Assembly: GCA_049968515.1 (NCBI GenBank)
Contig: JBMFQR010000044.1
Location: 1 to 11,546, forward strand
From: JAOACQ01 sp049968515
GTDB lineage: Bacteria > Spirochaetota > Brevinematia > Brevinematales > JAOACQ01
DNA length: 11,546 nucleotides
Reading direction: 5' to 3'
Shown here: one piece after another, positions 1 to 7,245 of the stretch
Layout: every line of letters begins with the position of its first letter
How positions within the stretch are numbered: the first letter of the stretch is position 1
Made by a program: the position numbers and the translations under genes
The notes under the pieces: model-generated
Seen by the model: the letters and a program-made list of their open reading frames with translations, nothing else
Told to the model about the DNA's origin: nothing
The model's database searches: none

Positions 1-443
1 TAAGTAAACCAAAGGATTATTTACTTGATTTTTCAAAGGATAAGGCAGGAACTCTTTCAGAAAAGGCTGAAAATATTGGTGAAAAAGGAGACGATTTAAC
101 CCAGTACTTTTTGGGACAGGCAGCTGGGAAAATAAGAGCACGACAACAAGGTGGCTGGTTATGGTTCGGGAGTAGTTGTCTGGTAACCTCTCTTGCCAGT
201 ACTTTTGTTCACTTTTTTGGGTTTATTCCGGGTTCTTTAATTGTCGCATGGTCGTATAATTCGACTTCCCTTCCTCCTCAAGATGATTTCATTGGAAAGG
301 ATGAGAAATACATAGCAGGATATAAAGAGGGTTTCCAGAGTGAAAAAAAGGTGATAAACCTGATTAATTCATCTATAGGATGCTGTGTTGGGGGGACAAC
401 TGGAACACTTTTGTGGATTTTACTTTTTGCTCCGAAAGATTAG
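1..443 (+). CDS. Hypothetical membrane protein, 3' part only (5' end outside window)
   Basis: The reading frame is open from the left edge (first full codon at base 3) to a TAG at 441-443. No ATG, GTG or TTG occurs in frame before a TTG at 111. That TTG has no well-placed ribosome binding site, since the nearest AAGGAG lies about 20 bases upstream, so the gene very probably begins outside the window. The visible 146 residues start with a polar Lys/Glu/Asp-rich stretch, followed by QAAGKIRAR. Next comes a long hydrophobic stretch that could hold one or two membrane spans (around GWLWFGSS to SLIVAW). A polar loop containing YIAGYKEGF and a Lys pair follows, and then a Cys/Gly-rich final span (IGCCVGGTTGTLLWILLFA). 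The 'GYKxGF...KK...GGxxGT' layout resembles uncharacterised small bacterial membrane proteins I have seen, but I do not recognise a family and assign no function. The stop codon overlaps that of the convergent peptidase gene. Confidence 0.7.
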   Translation, partial: SKPKDYLLDFSKDKAGTLSEKAENIGEKGDDLTQYFLGQAAGKIRARQQGGWLWFGSSCLVTSLASTFVHFFGFIPGSLIVAWSYNSTSLPPQDDFIGKDEKYIAGYKEGFQSEKKVINLINSSIGCCVGGTTGTLLWILLFAPKD

Positions 444-1309
444 GGTTCTCCTAGACTCTCTTCTTCATCGTCTGTTGAGGTATTGTTGGTTCTTGCATTC
501 GGAATATTCTTATCTTCTTCGAAAGGATTATATGCAGTGTAAAATTTGCTTTTTTCTGGTGTTACAAGTTCTCCATCCTGGGTTAAAAACTTTACTGGAA
601 TTGTTTCAAGACCTTCCTCTATAGGTTTGTAGACCATAAAGTGCAGATGGGGTCCTGTTACTCTCCCTGTTCTACCACTATAACCGATTAAATCTCCTGC
701 TTTTACCACATCCCCTACCTTTACCTTGCTTCCCGAGAAATTTAGATGTACATACTGTGCAAATGTCCCATCATCATGTGCAATTGTTATGTAATTTGAG
801 TGTGCTTTATATCTTCTGCTTCTACCACCTACTCTTGATGTATCCTTTACTTCCACCACTACTCCTCCTCTTGCTGCATAGACTGGAGTGCCAATTTTCA
901 TCCCAAAATCGATTGAATATTTAAGCCAGCCCTTGTGTGTGTATCTTGTTTTGTAGGCTTGAGTTACTTTACAGGAGTCACCATTTTTAAAAGGCAAAAG
1001 ATAAGGATAATCTTCATTAACTTTTACCCTTGAAGGATCGCCTATTATCTTTTTTACTCTAAATAAAGGCTCATTATCGTTTGTATATGAAAAAAGATAG
1101 TTGGAAAAGCTGTTTTCTGGAATGATGAAAACAAACTTTTCCCTCGTTTTCTTAAAGCTTATTACTATCTGATACGGAACAATATTCGGGTTATCAGCAA
1201 AGAAGCTATAAACTCTTCCTTTGTTTTCATAAAAAACTTTCACATCTGTAGAATTTGCATAAGTATAAGCAGAATAAAAAAATACAAGAATAACAATCAG
1301 CTTTTTCAT
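440..1309 (-). CDS. Secreted M23-family zinc metallopeptidase (LytM/peptidoglycan endopeptidase type)
   Basis: This is a 289-residue protein with an N-terminal signal peptide (MKKLIVILVFFYSAYTYA, likely cut near residue 18), so it acts outside the cytoplasm. Residues about 20-110 form an N-terminal domain I do not recognise. Residues about 115-230 are the M23 beta-hairpin domain. Its zinc ligands are visible: His125 (YTHKG) and Asp134 (SIDFG) form the HxnD motif, and His221/His223 lie in GPHLHF. His188 in QYVHL is the usual catalytic-site partner. GxPVYAARGGVV and VKAGDLIGYSGRTG are typical for the family, which cleaves peptide cross-links in peptidoglycan. The tail after about residue 265 is acidic and low-complexity (STDDEEE), probably disordered. 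The start at 1309 has AAGGAG four bases upstream; an ATG five codons earlier would place that site inside the gene. The 84-base gap to aroE, with a -10-like box, suggests its own promoter. Substrate bond and partner are unknown. Confidence 0.9.
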   Translation of the reverse strand: MKKLIVILVFFYSAYTYANSTDVKVFYENKGRVYSFFADNPNIVPYQIVISFKKTREKFVFIIPENSFSNYLFSYTNDNEPLFRVKKIIGDPSRVKVNEDYPYLLPFKNGDSCKVTQAYKTRYTHKGWLKYSIDFGMKIGTPVYAARGGVVVEVKDTSRVGGRSRRYKAHSNYITIAHDDGTFAQYVHLNFSGSKVKVGDVVKAGDLIGYSGRTGRVTGPHLHFMVYKPIEEGLETIPVKFLTQDGELVTPEKSKFYTAYNPFEEDKNIPNARTNNTSTDDEEESLGEP

Positions 1310-1340
1310 CTTTCTCCTTAACAAATGTAGTTATATTAAT

Positions 1341-1369
1341 GAACGAGTTTACTCGCAATAAGCTCGTTC
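1341..1369. repeat. Imperfect inverted repeat in the M23 leader
   Basis: The arms GAACGAG (1341-1347) and CTCGTTC (1363-1369) are perfectly complementary over 7 bases. After one mismatch the stem continues with TTA/TAA, leaving a 7-base loop (CTCGCAA on the plus strand). It is by far the most GC-containing and symmetric element in this otherwise AT-only gap. No T-run follows on either strand, so it does not look like an intrinsic terminator. It lies just downstream of a TATAAT-like box, where a transcript of the peptidase gene would begin. An operator or a stabilising 5' hairpin are both possible; this is inference. Confidence 0.5.
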
Positions 1370-1378
1370 GTGATATAT

Positions 1379-1407
1379 ATTATAAAATAACCTCTATCTT
1401 TTTGCCA
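1379..1407 (-). promoter_or_regulatory. Possible sigma-70-type promoter of the M23 peptidase gene
   Basis: On the minus strand a perfect TATAAT sits at 1384-1379, a few bases past the aroE stop. With a 17-base spacer the -35 position reads TGGCAA (1407-1402), only three of six consensus bases and inside the end of aroE. Transcription would start near 1371, right at the inverted repeat. The AT-rich background makes chance TATAAT matches common, so confidence is low. Confidence 0.3.
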
Positions 1408-2278
1408 CTTTCTTTGATATAGCTTTCTTCAGGGCTTTTCTCATAGTGTTAACAGGTGGACTGACTTCTGTCCACAACTCAAATTGCTTTATTCCCTGAA
1501 GTAAAAGCATATCTATTCCCGGGATAACTTTACACTTCTTTGATTTTGCTAGTTTTAAAAATTTTGTTTCAAAGGGGTTATAAACAATATCCATAACAAT
1601 CTTTTCCTCTGGAATTTCATCAGTTTCAAGTATTGAATTTGAGATTTCAGGTGTCATTCCAACAGGAGTTGTATTTATAATAATGTCAACTTCGTTCATA
1701 AAGTTCTTCCATTCTGATAAATCCCGTGTTGTCAAGCAATCATCAGAAATTTCTCTACCAATCTTTTTAAAAGAATTAAAAATTTCGGCTTTGATTTCTT
1801 CTCTCTTTTCTCTGTTTCTTGCTACTATAATAACCTTTGAGGGTTTATCATAGTAGAAAAGAGAAAATATTCCAGCCCTTGCGGCACCGCCAGAACCAAA
1901 TATTGCTATAGTTTTATCGGTTATCTCTGTCTTATAACTTAAAGCCTTATAGAACCCAAAAGCATCAGTGTTTGTGCCAATTAGCCTTCCGCCTTTATTG
2001 ATAATTGTGTTTACCGCCCCTATCAATCTGCCAATTTCTAAAATTTCGTCAAGGTATTTTATTACTTCTGTCTTAAAGGGGATAGTTACACTGCACCCCT
2101 TAATGCCGAGTGCCCTAATTCCCCGGATGGCATTCTCAATATTTTCGGTTTCAAAAGCCACATAAACCGCATTGATTTTCAATTTTTGAAAGCCAGCATT
2201 GTGTATACAGGGAGAAAGACTGTGATGTACTGGATTACCAAGAATACAATAAAGTGAAGTATGTGAATCAATTTTCAA
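1394..2278 (-). CDS. aroE: Shikimate dehydrogenase (NADP+)
   Basis: This 294-residue cytoplasmic enzyme of the shikimate pathway reduces 3-dehydroshikimate to shikimate with NADPH. The N-terminal substrate domain carries the shikimate-binding SLSP (residues 20-23), the catalytic lysine Lys69 in TIPFK, GAVNT, and the catalytic Asp105 in GTNTDAFGF. The Rossmann domain has the dinucleotide loop GSGGAA (128-133) and ARNREK (153-158), whose basic residues favour NADP+. INTTPVGM, DIVYNPFET and PGIDMLLLQG then complete the family pattern. Length is usual for AroE. I chose the TTG at 2278 because AGGAG lies seven bases upstream. A TTG at 2299 would add LKKRRRS and has no better site. The gene overlaps the end of rpiB by 11 bases and its ribosome binding site is within rpiB, so translation is probably coupled. 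It is likely the last gene of the cluster beginning at 7199. No other shikimate gene is present here. Confidence 0.95.
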   Translation of the reverse strand: MKIDSHTSLYCILGNPVHHSLSPCIHNAGFQKLKINAVYVAFETENIENAIRGIRALGIKGCSVTIPFKTEVIKYLDEILEIGRLIGAVNTIINKGGRLIGTNTDAFGFYKALSYKTEITDKTIAIFGSGGAARAGIFSLFYYDKPSKVIIVARNREKREEIKAEIFNSFKKIGREISDDCLTTRDLSEWKNFMNEVDIIINTTPVGMTPEISNSILETDEIPEEKIVMDIVYNPFETKFLKLAKSKKCKVIPGIDMLLLQGIKQFELWTEVSPPVNTMRKALKKAISKKVAKR

Positions 2279-2726
2279 GCTTCTTCTCCTCTTCTTCAAC
2301 TTCTTTTATTTTATCGACTCTACGTTGGTGTCGTCCGCCGTCAAAATCTGTAGAAAACCAGATATCTATAATCTTTGATGCCATCTCTTCTGTTGTCCTT
2401 TTTCCTGCAAGGACAAGGACGTTCGCATCATTGTGTCTTCGGGAGTATTCTGCTAAATATTCATCCAGACACAGTGCAGCCCTTATCCCCCTGATTTTAT
2501 TGGCAACTATTGAGGCGCCTATTCCTGATGAACAGACAACCACACCTCTTTCTGCTTCCCCTCTGCTTACAGCTCTTGAGGCAACTTTTATCGTGTCTGG
2601 ATAATCCATACTTTCTTCAGAAAAAGTACCGAAGTCTTTAACCTCGAAGCCTTTTTCTAAAAGGATTTTTTTTACGAATTCCTTCATTTTATACCCTGCG
2701 TGATCAGAAGCGATTGCAACTTTCAT
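2268..2726 (-). CDS. rpiB: Ribose-5-phosphate isomerase B
   Basis: This 152-residue RpiB/LacAB-family enzyme interconverts ribose 5-phosphate and ribulose 5-phosphate in the non-oxidative pentose phosphate pathway. Visible active-site residues are Asp8 and His9 in SDHAG, the catalytic Cys65 in CSSGIG, His98-Asn99 in RRHNDAN, and the phosphate-binding arginines in GGRHQRRV (131-138). DYPD (41-44) is also typical. The usual signature is CG[TS]GIG, so Ser66 in place of Gly is a mild departure. The single-domain form with Cys65 fits RpiB, not the LacA/LacB galactose-6-phosphate isomerase subunits, which work as a pair. The C-terminus is an acidic and basic tail (EVEEEEKKLEN) whose codons also carry the aroE ribosome binding site. 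The ATG at 2726 is preceded by GGAGAG. It sits 33 bases after the beta-glucosidase gene and overlaps aroE, so it is probably cotranscribed with both. Confidence 0.93.
   Translation of the reverse strand: MKVAIASDHAGYKMKEFVKKILLEKGFEVKDFGTFSEESMDYPDTIKVASRAVSRGEAERGVVVCSSGIGASIVANKIRGIRAALCLDEYLAEYSRRHNDANVLVLAGKRTTEEMASKIIDIWFSTDFDGGRHQRRVDKIKEVEEEEKKLEN
2286..2290 (-). promoter_or_regulatory. Ribosome binding site of aroE, inside rpiB
   Basis: AGGAG on the minus strand lies seven bases before the TTG at 2278, within a purine run that codes for the Glu/Lys-rich end of RpiB. It decides the aroE start and implies translational coupling. Confidence 0.6.
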
Positions 2727-2759
2727 TTTTCTCTCCAGAATTATGATAGATTTTTTAGA

Positions 2760-4109
2760 TTATAATTTCAAGGTATTTGTTTTTGAAATCTCTCCATACC
2801 AGTAGCCACTTTTTTTCACAATTCTTTTTTGTGTTTGATAATCTACATAAACAAGCCCGAATCTTTTCGATAGACCTTCATTCCATTCAAAATTGTCCAT
2901 AAAAGACCAGACAAAATATCCTCTAATATCTGCACCTTCTTTTACTGCTTTATACATTGAGAGAATATGGGATTTAATGTATTCAAGTCTTTCATTGTCT
3001 TCAACTGTTCCATTTTTTACCTCATCTTTGTATGCCGCACCATTTTCGGTAACATAAACTCTTGGATTGTTATATTCATTCTTTATAGTCATAAATAGGT
3101 CGTAAAAGCCTTCTGGATAAACCTCCCATCCCATATCGGTAAGCTTTATGCCGGTATATTTTGCCTGAATTGGCATAAAACCGGTAAAGGGGTTTTTTGA
3201 ATGTTTTATGAGAAGCCTTGTGTAGTAGTTTACACCTAAAAAGTCTGTTTTCTGTGATATTATTTTTAGATCTTCTTCAAGATATTTTTCTACTTTCCAC
3301 AGGAAAAATCTGTTTTTTTCAAAAGCCTGTGGATATTTTGCCTTGTAGATTGGATCCATAAATAATCTCAACATATAGTCCTTGGCTTTTTCTGTTGCTT
3401 TAATATCATTCTCATCATTTGTTGCAGGATAAGCCATCATAAAGGCATTTGTAATTCCAACTTTTAGTCTGGGAGATATATTTCTTATTCTTTCTACAGC
3501 AAGCCCATGGGCTAAAAGTAGATTATGTGGGATAATAAGCGATTTGAATGGTTTTTTGTGTGCAGGTGGATGTGCTCCAAATATATGTGCCATAAAATAA
3601 GTAACAATAGGTTCATTTAGAGTTATCCAGTATGTTACCCCATCCTTTAATTCTTTTACAATTCTTTCTACATAATCAGCATAATAAAAAGCCAATTCTC
3701 TTTTGTACCATTCACCCTTCTTTTCCAGTTCCAGTGGCAGGTCCCAGTGGTATAATGTAGCAAAAGGAACAATATCTGCTTTTATAAGTTCCTCAACAAG
3801 CCTTTTGTAAAAATCTATTCCCTTTTGATTTACTTTTCCTTTTCCCTCCGGAAATATTCGTGGCCAGGAGATAGAAAATCTATAGGCTTTGTATCCAAGT
3901 TCTTTCATCAGTTTTACATCTTCTTTGTATAAATGATAATGATCACAGGCCACATCTCCTGTTGTGTTGTCTTTTATTTTACCCTTCTTGTGGGAAAATA
4001 CGTCCCAGTTTGATAAACCTTTTCCATCTTCATTCCATGCCCCTTCAATCTGATATGATGAAGTAGCCGTACCCCAGAGAAAACCATCCGGAAATCTAAT
4101 TTTACTCAT
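2760..4109 (-). CDS. bglA: Glycoside hydrolase family 1 beta-glucosidase (broad beta-glycosidase)
   Basis: This complete 449-residue GH1 enzyme is close to the usual 440-450 residues of bacterial members. It lacks a signal peptide, so it acts in the cytoplasm on imported oligosaccharides. The retaining mechanism is supported by the acid/base Glu166 in TLNEP and the nucleophile Glu355 in VTENG. Glycone-site residues are present: Gln20 in SSYQIEG, His121-Trp122 in YHWDLP, Asn165, Trp401, and Glu408-Trp409 in DNFEW. The Glu-Trp pair at 408-409 is typical of true beta-glucosidases and beta-galactosidases; 6-phospho-beta-glucosidases usually carry phosphate-binding residues there. This argues against a PTS-linked role, and no PTS gene is nearby. 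The start ATG at 4109 has an AGGGGG site that overlaps the TAG of the preceding amidase gene, only 8 bases away, so the two are probably cotranscribed. The exact sugar preference cannot be read from sequence. Confidence 0.95.
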   Translation of the reverse strand: MSKIRFPDGFLWGTATSSYQIEGAWNEDGKGLSNWDVFSHKKGKIKDNTTGDVACDHYHLYKEDVKLMKELGYKAYRFSISWPRIFPEGKGKVNQKGIDFYKRLVEELIKADIVPFATLYHWDLPLELEKKGEWYKRELAFYYADYVERIVKELKDGVTYWITLNEPIVTYFMAHIFGAHPPAHKKPFKSLIIPHNLLLAHGLAVERIRNISPRLKVGITNAFMMAYPATNDENDIKATEKAKDYMLRLFMDPIYKAKYPQAFEKNRFFLWKVEKYLEEDLKIISQKTDFLGVNYYTRLLIKHSKNPFTGFMPIQAKYTGIKLTDMGWEVYPEGFYDLFMTIKNEYNNPRVYVTENGAAYKDEVKNGTVEDNERLEYIKSHILSMYKAVKEGADIRGYFVWSFMDNFEWNEGLSKRFGLVYVDYQTQKRIVKKSGYWYGEISKTNTLKL

Positions 4110-4117
4110 TTTTCCCC

Positions 4118-5002
4118 CTAATAATCTATAAATCTCTCCAATATTTCTTCGTAATTGTCAATTCTTCTGTCTCTGAGAAATGGCCACATTTGTCTAACCT
4201 TTTCTACTCTTGTTAGATCAATCTCAGCATAAATTATTTCTTCTCTGGTAGAATTTGCCATTTTTATTATCTCTCCCTGAGGTCCACATATAAAGGAACT
4301 ACCCCAGAAGTCAATTCCTTCAGAGACGTCATCAACTTTCTCATTCCCAACTCTATTTGCTGAAAGGAGATAAACTCCATTTGAAATAGAATGTGCTCTT
4401 TGGACTGTAATCCATGATTCAAGCTGACGTTGCTTTTCATCCTGTGAATCTGATGGTTCCCATCCTATTGCCGTAGGACAGACAAGAATTTCTGCTCCTT
4501 TAAGGCACATTATTCTGGCTGCCTCACAATACCACTGATCCCAGCAGATTAGGACACCAATTTTTCCAATGCTTGTCGAAATAGGATTAAAACCAAGATC
4601 GCCGGGTGTAAAATAAAATTTCTCATAGTATTTTGGGTCATCCGGAATGTGCATCTTTCTATAAATACCGGCAATCTCTCCTTTATCAAGTAGGACTGCT
4701 GTGTTGTGGTAAATGCCTTTTGTCCTCTTTTCAAAAATTGAGATGAGTAGGATTAGATTGAATTTTTTGGAAATCTCTCCGTAGATTTTTGTCGATTTTC
4801 CCGGGATCGTTTCTGAAAGTTCAAAAAATTTAGCATCTTCCTTCTGACAGAAATATAAAGAATTATGAAGTTCCGATAATACGATAAGATCTGCTCCAGA
4901 TTTTCTTGCCTCTTTAATACTGGAAATGTTTTTATCAATATTGTATTCTATATCCTTTCTATAGGAAGATTGGATTAAAGCCACATTAATTTTGTCAGTC
5001 AC
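4118..5002 (-). CDS. aguB: Carbon-nitrogen hydrolase, probable N-carbamoylputrescine amidase
   Basis: This 294-residue nitrilase-superfamily enzyme has the catalytic triad Glu44 (LSELHN), Lys116 (YRKMHIP) and Cys153 (LICWDQWYC). HIPDDP followed by YEKFYFTPGDLGF, CWDQW, and CPTAIGWEP match the N-carbamoylputrescine amidase (AguB) branch. AguB converts N-carbamoylputrescine to putrescine, CO2 and ammonia in polyamine synthesis from agmatine. The residue after CWDQWY is usually Pro, but here it is Cys158. The partner gene for agmatine deiminase (AguA) is not in this window. I chose the GTG at 5002 because GGAG (5013-5010) sits seven bases upstream. A TTG at 5017 would overlap the chemoreceptor gene and has AAGG only one base before it. 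With the GTG start there are four bases between the chemoreceptor stop and this gene, and eight bases before bglA, so it sits inside the operon. Another amide substrate is possible; the family call is firm, the substrate less so. Confidence 0.85.
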   Translation of the reverse strand: MTDKINVALIQSSYRKDIEYNIDKNISSIKEARKSGADLIVLSELHNSLYFCQKEDAKFFELSETIPGKSTKIYGEISKKFNLILLISIFEKRTKGIYHNTAVLLDKGEIAGIYRKMHIPDDPKYYEKFYFTPGDLGFNPISTSIGKIGVLICWDQWYCEAARIMCLKGAEILVCPTAIGWEPSDSQDEKQRQLESWITVQRAHSISNGVYLLSANRVGNEKVDDVSEGIDFWGSSFICGPQGEIIKMANSTREEIIYAEIDLTRVEKVRQMWPFLRDRRIDNYEEILERFIDY

Positions 5003-5006
5003 TTTT

Positions 5007-7199
5007 TTACTCCACAAGCCTTAAAGCGGTTGATTGAGCTTTATCCTCTTCGAGGATAAAGTTAGCTACTACATTCTTCAATTCTTCAGCCTGTTTCTTG
5101 TTTAGTTCTACAGAGCTTCTTATTTTCTCTATTGCCATTGAGAGTGAGGAGAGGCTCTCTGAATGGGTGCCCGTGGCTTCAACCATATTTACTGAGATAT
5201 CTCTCAGTTCTATAAGAGCCTTGCTAAAATCTTCAGTGGCATTCTTTTGTTCACTCATTGCAATCTTGACCTCTTCTGTAATCTTCACAAGCTCCTGTGT
5301 GGCTTTCAATATCTCTTTGGCTCCATTTGATTGCTCCTGCATTGCAATGTTTAACTGAGATATTATATCCACATTTTGCTTTGAGTAGGCAGTTATCATA
5401 TCAAGCCCCACACCAGCCTTTTCGGCAAGCTTTACTGATTCCTCAATCTTGGAAACTATTGAGGAGACAACATCTCCAATGTCTCTGGCGTTTTTGTTTG
5501 TATCTTCAGAAAGTCTTCGTATTTCATCTGCTACAATTGCAAAGCCCTTGCCTGCTTCTCCTGCATGAGCGGCTTCTATTGCTGCATTCATAGCAAGTAG
5601 ATTGGTTTGTTTTGCTATATTGGAAATTAAACCAAGAAGCTTTAATATTTGCAGGGAGTAATCAGAGACTTCTTTTATAGAGAGGATTGATTCTTTTACT
5701 GCTTTACTACCTTCAAGAGATACATTGTTTAGATTTACAGAAATATCTTTTGTCTTATTTGAGAGAGTTGCAGTGTTTTCAATGTTTCTAACCATTTCTT
5801 CAATAGAACTTGCACTTTCTTCTACAGCTGATGCCTGTCTCATCATACTGCTTGCTATACTATCTATGTTTCTTGCCATTTCCTCAACTGTGGCTGTAAG
5901 TTCCTCAATGCCACCTGCGGCATTATCGATTAGGCTTTTTACCCCTTTTATTGTTTTTTCTATATTATTGATATTGTTTTTTACATTTTCTTCCATAATC
6001 AGAGAGGTCTCATCAGTTGAATTTGTGAGTAGATCAGATGAAATTTTTACCTTTAGAATGTCTCTATTCAATTTTTCAAATAAAAGGTTTACAAGATTTG
6101 CAATCTCTCCAATTTCATCTCTTGTGTTTATTTCCAGTCTTTTTGTCAGATCGGCTTTTTCTGTACCAGAAATAATATGATAGATTTTTTCTTTTATGTT
6201 GTTCAAATTTTTTATAATATATTTTATTGCAATTCTACCAACAAGCCAGATTATAATCAGATTAATAATTGCAATGATTATTATTGTGTGGTTAACTCTG
6301 CTTAATTCGCCTTTAATTATATCCATATATGTTGAACCTACGACTATCCAATTATATCCGGGAAGCTCTACAAAATATGCCAGCTTTTCCTTTCCCTTAT
6401 CAACACCTTCCATTTGCTCTTTATATTTTATTATTCCGGTTCCTTCCTTTATCATCTTCTGAATGTAAGGTAGATCAATCACATTTTTACCTTGTAGATA
6501 GGGATGAAGAACAAGATTTCCCTCAAAATCAAGCACAAAACATTCCGTATCTTCACTTTTAAGCTGATATTCAATTATTTCCTTTATTTCTTTTGTGTTT
6601 ACAAAGTATTCCAAATCCTCTTTATATATTGAAGCAACAATTATCCAGTCCATTTTTTCAAAATATTTAAAATATCCTATTTTCCTTTTTTCTTCCTTTT
6701 CCCCTTTGTTTTTCCATGCATATTCAACAAGACCACTCTTTCTTTCTGCAATCCTTCTCATTGTTCCATCACTGAATAGGTCTTCTCCTTCGTAGCTCGG
6801 ATGGATTAAAGCAATTAATTTTTCAGGAAATTTACTTCTATCGAGAACATAAAAATACCCACTTTTCCCAATTGTTTTATTCTTAAGTAATTCCCTGACC
6901 TTTTCTACAAAGTCTTTTTTCTTTAATTTTCCCTTTTCATACGTTTCATATAGCGTATTTACTTTTAAAAGTTCTTTTTCTGTAATCCTTTCAAGATAAT
7001 CCCTTGCCTGCATTGTTAACAACATATTTAAGTTTTCGGAAAAGCTTTTTGTTTTTTCGATGAGGATGTTTTGGCGGGCATTACTTGCATTTGAATAAAT
7101 AATAAAAGAAAGCACACCGACGATTAACATAAAGATGACAACATTTAATAATATGAAAACAAGAGTGATTTTTGTTCTCAATTTTATATTTTTAAGCAT
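5007..7199 (-). CDS. Methyl-accepting chemotaxis protein with tandem Cache-type sensor region
   Basis: This 730-residue transmembrane chemoreceptor has these parts, in order: membrane helix 1 (about 10-35); an extracytoplasmic region (about 36-303) with two Cache-like modules; helix 2 (about 305-327, very Ile-rich); a HAMP domain (about 328-380, ending DEIGEIANLVNLLFEKLN); and a long coiled-coil signalling domain. The first module has GKSGYFYVLD and a HPSYEGEDL stretch, and the second has CFVLDFEGNLVLHP; each ends in a WIIVAS/WIVVGST strand. The conserved tip that binds CheA and CheW is clear around 530-565 (QTNLLAMNAAIEAAHAGEAG). The two arms flanking the tip are roughly equal, about 170 residues each, which fits the long 44-heptad class. 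There is no C-terminal NWETF-like CheR tether. The ATG at 7199 has GGAGG five bases upstream; an earlier ATG at 7229 lacks one. No che or flagellar genes are nearby. The ligand is unknown; Cache domains commonly bind amino acids, amines or organic acids. Confidence 0.93.
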   Translation of the reverse strand: MLKNIKLRTKITLVFILLNVVIFMLIVGVLSFIIYSNASNARQNILIEKTKSFSENLNMLLTMQARDYLERITEKELLKVNTLYETYEKGKLKKKDFVEKVRELLKNKTIGKSGYFYVLDRSKFPEKLIALIHPSYEGEDLFSDGTMRRIAERKSGLVEYAWKNKGEKEEKRKIGYFKYFEKMDWIIVASIYKEDLEYFVNTKEIKEIIEYQLKSEDTECFVLDFEGNLVLHPYLQGKNVIDLPYIQKMIKEGTGIIKYKEQMEGVDKGKEKLAYFVELPGYNWIVVGSTYMDIIKGELSRVNHTIIIIAIINLIIIWLVGRIAIKYIIKNLNNIKEKIYHIISGTEKADLTKRLEINTRDEIGEIANLVNLLFEKLNRDILKVKISSDLLTNSTDETSLIMEENVKNNINNIEKTIKGVKSLIDNAAGGIEELTATVEEMARNIDSIASSMMRQASAVEESASSIEEMVRNIENTATLSNKTKDISVNLNNVSLEGSKAVKESILSIKEVSDYSLQILKLLGLISNIAKQTNLLAMNAAIEAAHAGEAGKGFAIVADEIRRLSEDTNKNARDIGDVVSSIVSKIEESVKLAEKAGVGLDMITAYSKQNVDIISQLNIAMQEQSNGAKEILKATQELVKITEEVKIAMSEQKNATEDFSKALIELRDISVNMVEATGTHSESLSSLSMAIEKIRSSVELNKKQAEELKNVVANFILEEDKAQSTALRLVE
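5010..5013 (-). promoter_or_regulatory. Ribosome binding site of aguB at the end of the chemoreceptor gene
   Basis: GGAG on the minus strand overlaps the last codon of the chemoreceptor gene and lies seven bases before the GTG at 5002. It favours that start over the upstream TTG and suggests coupled translation. Confidence 0.55.
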
Positions 7200-7245
7200 T
7201 TTGTCCTCCCGGCACCTATCGAGTTCCAATCAGCCTTTTATTTTT

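Noticed and set aside
2254..2604. Open plus-strand frame opposite rpiB
   Set aside because: It is antisense to a gene with intact catalytic motifs, and its Ser/Phe/Leu-rich product has no recognisable domain.
3326..3334. DnaA-box-like TGTGGATAT (and ATATCCACA near 5363)
   Set aside because: Each differs from the consensus by one base, they are isolated and lie inside well-conserved coding sequence. There is no cluster that would suggest an origin.
2760..4109. 6-phospho-beta-glucosidase (PTS-linked) identity for the GH1 gene
   Set aside because: The DNFEW motif with Glu-Trp in the sugar site and the absence of PTS genes favour an unphosphorylated substrate.
5725..6180. Open plus-strand frame of about 150 codons opposite the chemoreceptor gene
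   Set aside because: It lies wholly antisense to a clear coiled-coil coding region, its product is low-complexity Ser/Phe/Ile, and no ribosome binding site is evident. It is a shadow of the real gene.
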